Assembly (NCBI RefSeq): GCF_949987515.2
Contig: NC_082694.2
Span: 18,075,355-18,139,354 of the forward strand
DNA: 64,000 nucleotides
Direction of reading: 5' to 3'
Source: Delphinus delphis
Taxonomy: Eukaryota > Chordata > Mammalia > Artiodactyla > Delphinidae
The notes below the pieces were generated by a model, which had not been told where the DNA came from, did not search any database, and worked only from the letters and a program-made list of their open reading frames with translations. The translations under genes were made by a program, and so were the position numbers. Below, one piece after another: positions 58,318-64,000 of this stretch. Position 1 is the first letter of the stretch. Every line of letters starts with the position of its first letter.

Positions 58318-59440
58318 ACCCACTGTCTACCAAGACATGAACAAGACAAGGATATTCATTCTTACCACTTCTGTTCCACATTATACTGGAGATTCTAGCC
58401 AGGGCAATTAGGCAAAGAAGTGAAATAAAAGATATTCAGATTAGAAAGCAATCTGGATCTCTATTCATATGTCAATGACATGATATCATATACAGAAAAT
58501 CCTAATGAATCTGTTATAAACTTATTCAAATTAGTAAACAAGTTCAACATGTTTGCAGGTGATGAGATTAATGTATTTAATCGATTGTATTTGTATATGC
58601 TTGCAATGAGCAATCTGAAAATGAATTTAAGAAAACCACTTTATTTAAAATAACCACTAAGAATAAAATTATTAGGAATAAATTTAATGAAGATATATAA
58701 AACTCAAACCCTAGAAACTACAAACTACTGTTAAGATGAATTAAGAGCAAATAAGTGGAAATACACCCCCCATTTTTGAATTGGAAGAAAATATTGTTAA
58801 GATGGTTATACTACAAGACCTGATGCCTTGTCAGTTCAATCCCTATTAGAATCACAGTTGTCTTTTTTGACAGCTCATTCCTAAAATTCATATGGAAACT
58901 TGAGACCCAAAAAGAATAAATCTGGAGAACCCAGACTTCCCAATTTCAAAATTTACTATAAATTTTCAGTAATCAAGACAGTATGATACTGGCTTAAGGA
59001 TGTATATATAAATCAATGGAATAAAGTGGAGCATCCTGAAATAAACCCACATATCAGAGTCAATTCATTTTTGACAAGGTGACAAGATCACTCAAAGAAG
59101 AAAGAACAGACTTGAACAAATGGTATTGGGGTAACTGTATAACCACATGCCAAAAAAAAATAAATCAATTTGCATTTCTACTTCATCCTGTACACAAAAA
59201 TTAAATCAAAATGAATCAAAGACCTAAATATAGAAGAATTTTAAAACTAAAAAATGCATAAGAAAATTTTGAATAAAACTTTATGACCTGGGATTTGAAA
59301 ATGATTTCTTATATATGATATAAAAGCTAAAATCTTATCAAATTTTTTTAAAAAATGTATAAGTTGGACATCATCAAAATTAAGATTTTTTTCTGATTCA
59401 GAGTACTTCTTCTGAGGAAAGACATTAAAAGCTTTTGTTC
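58318..59440 (+). mobile_element. Old L1M ORF2, right half (continuation of 52.8-54.8 kb)
   Basis: AACAAGACAAGGATATTCAT, GAGATTCTAGCCAGGGCAAT, TAGGCAAAGAAGTGAAATAA, TATGTCAATGACATGATATC (the FADD-type catalytic region, degraded), ATTCATATGGAAACTTGAGA, GTAATCAAGACAGTATGATA and CAATTCATTTTTGACAAGGT follow L1 ORF2 onward from the point where the left half stops. It ends near 59440 without the C-terminal domain or 3' UTR. No frame of useful length remains. Confidence 0.92.
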
Positions 59441-59788
59441 CAGACTATCTTTTCCAGGAAGTTGTATTGCAAACATCTTGGAAGATTATATTAGTATTTC
59501 CCTTTGGAGTGGAGAGCAAATTTGTTTTCTATGAAGTACAAAAATGATAGTGTCTCCCTTTGGGCTCTGTTGGACAAATTTGCTAATAGGCCATTTTTAA
59601 AACATAGTGGTTTTCTAAGCTTGAAATTCATCAATTGTGAGTCAAAGCCACAAGGAACATAACATTCACCTGAGTTACTCTGCATCATTCTGTGGGACAT
59701 GGAGGGAAGGGGAAACATACACAGACATGAACTTCATGCAGCCTGTTGAGCTGTAAGAAAGTCATTTTTCTCTGAATCAGAAATATTT
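59441..59788. other. No recognisable feature
   Basis: Spacer after the L1 with no assigned repeat. The 75-codon minus-strand frame at 59491-59718 is without features. Confidence 0.5.
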
Positions 59789-59789
59789 G

Positions 59790-59924
59790 ATAAAAATATA
59801 TTTATTTGGCTGTGCTGGGTCTTACTTGCGGCAAGCAGGATCTAGTTCCCTGATCAGGAATCAAACCCAGGCCCCCTGCATGGGGAACATGGAATCTTAA
59901 CAACTGGACCACCAGGGGAGTCCG
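59790..59924 (-). mobile_element. CHR-1-type SINE
   Basis: On the plus strand, TTTATTTGGCTGTGCTGGGT, CTTGCGGCAAGCAGGATCTA, GTTCCCTGATCAGGAATCAA, ACCCAGGCCCCCTGCATGGG and ACTGGACCACCAGGGGAGTC form the cetartiodactyl tRNA-derived SINE in reverse. It lies about 15 bp from the 3' end of the neighbouring L1. Confidence 0.92.
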
Positions 59925-59937
59925 CTGAAATCTTTTC

Positions 59938-60178
59938 TCTAATTAATTTTTATTGGAGTATAGTTGATTTACAATGTTATGTTAGTTTCTGTACAGCAAA
60001 GTGAATCAGTTATACATATACATATATCCACCCTTTTTTAGGTTCTATTCCCATACGGGTCATTAGAGTATTGAGTAGAGTTCCCTGAGCTATACTGTAG
60101 GTTCTTATTAGTTATCTATTTTGTATATAGTAGTGTGTATATGTCAATCCCAACCTCCTAATTTATCCCTCCCCACTC
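59938..60178 (-). mobile_element. L1 3' UTR, cetartiodactyl type, truncated to about 240 bp
   Basis: AATTTTTATTGGAGTATAGT, TTGATTTACAATGTTATGTT, GAGTATTGAGTAGAGTTCCC, GTATATAGTAGTGTGTATAT and CCTCCTAATTTATCCCTCCC are the L1 3' UTR in reverse, of the same kind as at 13.0-13.4 kb. A flanking GAAATCT occurs at 59927-59933 and again in AGAAATCTGTGCC just right of the element, a possible 7-bp target duplication. Confidence 0.93.
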
Positions 60179-61755
60179 CAAACCAGAAATCTGTGCCTTC
60201 TGCTAACATCCAATAAACTGCACTGGCTAACTTATTAACATGCTGGCTTGTAAACAGAGTAAAATCCCTTTGTGGTCCTTGACAAGGGGAAGACAGACTT
60301 TATGAGTAAATAAAAAGTAAATTGATAGAATCAGGAAGGTGACACAGTAATCATGAAATGGGAAAAACTGGAGTGGTATAAAGAAACAAGATAGGCAAGG
60401 AGACACCTGTGGAAGCTATTACAAAAGAATGTCAGTGAATGATTGAAAAAGACCTAAGATTATTATAATATCATTATAATACTCTGTCAGGCAAACCAAT
60501 TCAAATGTGGTTCTATTTTGCAAGCTGTCAAGGAGTCTGACATGGAAAAAAAATAACAAAAACATAATTCTGTCATTAAAGAATTGGCTCTAGATAGTTA
60601 GTATCTCTTGATAGCTGATAACAGACCACTATGGAGGAAAGCATGTTCAGGGAGGATTATGCAGTCTTGGCACCATGCACATGTGGCAAGAGGCACGAAG
60701 GGCAACAGAATGAAGGCATATGCTTTTAAAAGAAGATCCAATAGAAGAATGTCAGCTTTGGGAAGTATATTGGACTGGATGAGATATGAAACAACTCACA
60801 GATTTGGAATTTAATGGCCTTTTAAGTATTTTAAGTGAAGACATTCTTAATATATTTTTCCCTAAAGAAAAGCCATTCCATTTGCAACTTGATAATCTGT
60901 AATGACATAGGGAGAAACATGCACAGACACAAACACACACACACATACACACACACACACAATCTCCCAGTTCAGTACAATAAACATTTTAGTTGCAATA
61001 TCTTTTGTTCCATAGGTATAGAGGTGAAACTGAAGGAAGGGAGACTTTCTACCAGACTCAATGAGGGAGACATGGGTTGTGCCATTAATTTCTTGAGAGT
61101 GGCATTAGAGGAATGAGTGCTGGGTGATAAAAGTACTTCTACCTAGAGATCAAGGACAGATGGAAGACGAGAATCTCTGAGAGATGTGAACTCCATAGGG
61201 GTATACTATTTGTGAAACTAATCTATGTCCTCAAGAAACTGTAGAATGGGAGTGCTTGCCTGGATGAAGGTGGCTACGATCATATGGGAAGGGGTGGAAT
61301 CTATCAGATCAGATGAGAAATTAATTGCTTTTGGCTACAGGTATTCATGAATATATTGTTTTGTTCATGGGAAAATGTATAGAAATATTTAAATGAATTA
61401 ATCGGTATGAAATACAATCAACATTGAAAATCATAGCTGAAAGGGATTGACAAAAGCTAAATTCCATATTCAGATACAATCTCTACTGTTCATTTAGAAT
61501 CAACTTAAACACTTCAATGTACAAAGGCATGCTAGTATATTGTAACTTACACTTAATTAATCTAACAATTAGAGGAAGAGAGACTCAATAAAGTCAATAG
61601 TTAACTCTATTTAACAATTAATTTAAATCAAGTCTTTGAACACATCTTAAGAAATGGTAAATAGAAATAATAAATCTCATCTTTTTTAATCATACAGTGC
61701 TTTAGAATATATTAATTAATGGAATGGAGACATTTAAGAACAATATAAAACAAAG
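60179..61755. other. No recognisable gene or interspersed repeat; one (CA)n
   Basis: Apart from the CA tract at 60922-60961 no repeat is recognised. Frames at 60608-60814 and 60835-61116 (68 and 93 codons) lack protein features, and the second encodes a His/Thr-rich run from the CA repeat. Confidence 0.45.
60922..60961. repeat. (CA)n microsatellite, imperfect
   Basis: CA units with AAA and TA interruptions over about 40 bp. Confidence 0.92.
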
Positions 61756-62078
61756 ATCATGGGAAATCTATTTTGGAAATTAAGCCTTTGTCAGTTGCTT
61801 TGTTTGCAAATATTTTCTCCAATTCTGAGGGTTGTCTTTTTGTCTTGTATATGGTTTCCTTTGTTTTGCAAAAGCTTTTAAGTTTCATTAGGTCCCATTT
61901 GTTTATTTTTGTTTTTATTTCCATTTCTCTAGGAGGTGGATCAAAAGGATCTTGCTGTGATTTATGTCATAGAATTCTCTGCCTATGTTTTCCTCTAAGA
62001 GTTTTATAGTGTCTGGCCTTACATTTAGGTCTTTAATCCATTTTGAGTTTATTTTTCTGTAGGGCATTAGGGAGTGTT

Positions 62079-62328
62079 CTAATTTCATTCTTTTATTTTT
62101 ATTATTTATTTATTTTTTTTGTGGTATGCGGGCCTCTCACTGTTGTGGCCTCTCCTGTTGTGGAGCAAAGGCTCCGGACACGCAGGCTCAGCAGCCATGG
62201 CGCATGGGCCTAGCCACTCCACGGATTGTGGGATCTTTCCAGACTGGGGCACGAACCTGTGTCCCCTGCATTGGCAGGCAGACTCTCAACCACTGTGCCA
62301 CCAGGGAAGCCCTAATTTCATTCTTTTA
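62079..62328 (-). mobile_element. CHR-2-type SINE with perfect 17-bp target-site duplication
   Basis: The body (about 62096-62311) reads on the plus strand from a T/A tail through GTGGTATGCGGGCCTCTCAC, GGACACGCAGGCTCAGCAGC, GGGATCTTTCCAGACTGGGG and CACTGTGCCACCAGGGAAGC. The target duplication CTAATTTCATTCTTTTA is perfect at 62079-62095 and 62312-62328 and is L1 ORF2 sequence, which resumes seamlessly on the right. The perfect duplication and nested position indicate a comparatively recent insertion. Overlapping 67- and 98-codon frames are artefacts. Confidence 0.97.
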
Positions 62329-62590
62329 AATGTAGCTGTCCAGTTGTCCCAGCACCACTTATTGAAGAGGCTATCTTTCTCCATTGTATATTCTTGCTTC
62401 CTTTATCAAAAATAAGGAGACCATGTTGCGTGGGTTTATCGCTGGGATTTCTATCCTGTTCAATTGATCTATATTTGTTTTTGTGCCAGTACCATACTGT
62501 CTTAATTAATGTAGCTTTGTAGGATAGTCTGAAGTCAGGGAGTCTGATTCCTCCAGCTCAGTTTATCTTTCTCAAGATTACTTTGGCTAT

Positions 62591-63054
62591 TCAGGGTCTT
62601 CTGTGTTTCCATACAAATTGTGAAATTGTTTGTTCTAGTTCTGTGGAAAATGCCATTGGTAGTTTGATAGGGATTGCATTGAATCTGTAGATTGCTTTGG
62701 GTACCATAGTCATTTTCACAATGTTCATTCTTCCAATCCAAGAACATGGTATACCTCTCCATTTGTTTATATCATCTTTAATTTCTTTCATCAGTGTCTT
62801 ATAGTTTTCTGCATAGAGAAAAATTTTGTCTCCATAGGTAGATGTATTCCTAAGTATTTTATTCTTTTTGTTGCAATGGTAAATGGGAGTGTTTCCTTAA
62901 TTTTACTTTCAGATTTTTCATTATTAATGTATAGGAATGCAAGAGAATTCTGTGCATTAATTTTGTATCGTGTTACTTTAACAAATTCATTGATTAGCTC
63001 TAGTAGTTTTCTGGTAGAGTCTTTAGGATTCGTTATGTACAGTGTCATGTCATC
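62591..63054 (-). pseudogene. L1 ORF2 reverse-transcriptase thumb remnant with frameshifts
   Basis: Two adjacent open pieces read leftward. The piece at 63048-62791 begins just after the catalytic Asp pair (complement 63049-63054) with MTLYITNPKDS and contains [18 protein letters not shown], the conserved KYLGI block. The piece at 62791-62591 contains [14 protein letters not shown] and [16 protein letters not shown], also conserved in L1. The pieces are in different frames, so a one-base indel lies near 62800-62830. Upstream, the residues before the Asp pair read YS with a 2-base deficit relative to the usual FADD context, so the catalytic motif is also frameshifted. Non-functional fossil. 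Confidence 0.85.
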
Positions 63055-64000
63055 TGAATACTGAGAGATTTACTTCTCTTTTTCCAATTTGATTTACTTT
63101 TATTTATTTTTCTTCTCTGATTGCTGTGGCTAAAACTTCCAAAACTATGTTGAATAAGAGTGGTGAGAGTGGGCAACCTTGTCTTGTTCCTGATCTTAGT
63201 GGAAATGGTTTCAGTTTTTCACCATTGAGAATGATGTTGGCTGTGTGTTTGTCATATATGGCCTTTATTATGTTGAGATGAGTTCCCTCTATGCCTACTT
63301 TCTGGAGGGTTTTTTATCATAAATTGGTGTTGAATTTTGTTGAAAGCTTTCTCTGCATCTATTAAGATGATCATATTGTTATTATCCTTCTATTGGTAAA
63401 TTTTGTGTATCACATTGAATTGCGTATATTGAAGAATCCTTGCAATACTGGGATAAACCCCACTGGATCATGGTGTATGATCCTTTTAATGGGCTGTTGG
63501 ATTCTGTTTTCTAAAATTTTGTTAAGGATATTTGCATCTATGTTCATCAGTGATATTGAGTTGTAGGTTTCTTTTTTTGTGACATCTTTGTCTGGTTTTT
63601 GTATCAGGGTGATGGTGGTCTTGTAGAATGAAATTGGGAGTGTTCCTCCCTCTGATATATTTTGGAAGAGTTTGAGAAGGATGTGAGTTAGCTCTTCTCT
63701 AAATTTTTGGTAGAATTCTCCTTTGAAGGTGTCTGGTCCTGGGCTTTTTTTTTGTTGGCAGATTTTTAATCACAGTTTCAATTTCAGTGCTTGTGATTGG
63801 TCTGTTTATATTTTCTATTTCTTCCTGGTTCAGTCTCAGAAGGTTGTGCTTTCTAAGAATTTGTCCATTTCTTCCAGGTTGTCCATTTTATTGGCATATA
63901 GTTGCTTGTATTAATTTCTTATGATCCCTTGTATTTCTGCAGTGTCAGTTATTATTTCTCCTTTTCAATTTCTAATTCTATTGACTTGAGTCTTCTCCCT

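Larger units (their letters stand above)
61760..64000 (-). mobile_element. L1 LINE ORF2 (RT domain region), continues past the right edge
   Basis: CTTTGTCAGTTGCTTTGTTT, GTTTTGCAAAAGCTTTTAAG, TCTTTAATCCATTTTGAGTT, CCATACTGTCTTAATTAATG, GATTGCATTGAATCTGTAGA, GTGGTGAGAGTGGGCAACCT, GAAAGCTTTCTCTGCATCTA and ATAAACCCCACTGGATCATG are L1 ORF2 in reverse from late RT back toward mid RT. A CHR-2 SINE interrupts it at 62096-62311. The 3' part (C-terminal domain and 3' UTR) is absent at the left junction near 61760. The reading frame is broken by stops and frameshifts. Confidence 0.95.

Noticed and set aside
1..64000. A novel multi-gene biological system
   Set aside because: No cluster of intact genes is present. 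Every protein-like frame traces to L1 ORF2, and the rest is transposon debris, simple repeats or unassigned non-coding DNA.

Overview
This window looks like a gene-poor stretch of a cetacean (whale or dolphin) nuclear genome. The strongest taxonomic evidence is seven tRNA-derived SINEs of the CHR class, which characterises Cetacea and their close relatives. They include a short CHR-1-like form, a roughly 200-bp CHR-2-like form and a long roughly 345-bp form. L1 3' UTRs of the even-toed ungulate/whale type accompany them. I see no BovB or Bov-A elements, which argues against a ruminant. The base composition is AT-rich, with mammalian microsatellites such as (TA)n, (CA)n, (CT)n and (TTTG)n.

I find no intact host protein-coding gene, no tRNA, rRNA or other RNA gene, no CpG island and no CRISPR array. 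The longest open frames are 150-167 codons. They either run through transposons or have no recognisable protein features. The only genuinely protein-derived frames are decayed L1 ORF2 pieces at 43.5-44.2 kb (plus strand), 53.3-53.6 kb (plus) and 62.6-63.05 kb (minus).

Layout. 0-1.2 kb: L1 5' end, minus strand. 1.3-1.8 kb: internally deleted Tigger1. 3.4-5 kb: several MIRs. 8.5-14 kb: a dense block of MIRs, an MLT2-type ERVL LTR, three CHR SINEs and an L1 3' UTR. 17.6-22 kb: stacked old L1 3' ends, a MER5A copy and a second MLT2-type LTR. 23.5 kb: CHR-2 SINE. 25-30 kb: L2 and MIR remains. 30.6-31.0 kb: complete solo ERV1-type LTR with a 4-bp target duplication. 35.9 kb: small hAT element. 37-39 kb: two L1 3' regions. 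40-47 kb: old repeats, a younger truncated L1, L2, MLT1-type LTR and MIR. 48.4 kb: second MLT1-type LTR. 50.6 kb: long (TA)n. 52.8-59.4 kb: one old L1 ORF2 split by a roughly 3.5-kb insertion with retroviral-leader-like signals on its minus strand. 59.8-60.2 kb: SINE plus L1 tail. 61.8-64 kb: L1 ORF2, minus strand, carrying a young CHR-2 SINE with a perfect 17-bp target duplication; it runs off the right edge.

Nothing here reads as a new multi-gene system. The best leads are the insertion at 54.8-58.3 kb, a few unassigned non-repeat blocks (20.1-20.8, 24.0-24.7 and 51.6-51.9 kb), and clean transposition records useful for dating or as phylogenetic markers. Repeat family names come from memory of consensus sequences. 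Boundaries are usually good to 5-30 bp and are exact only where target duplications are quoted.
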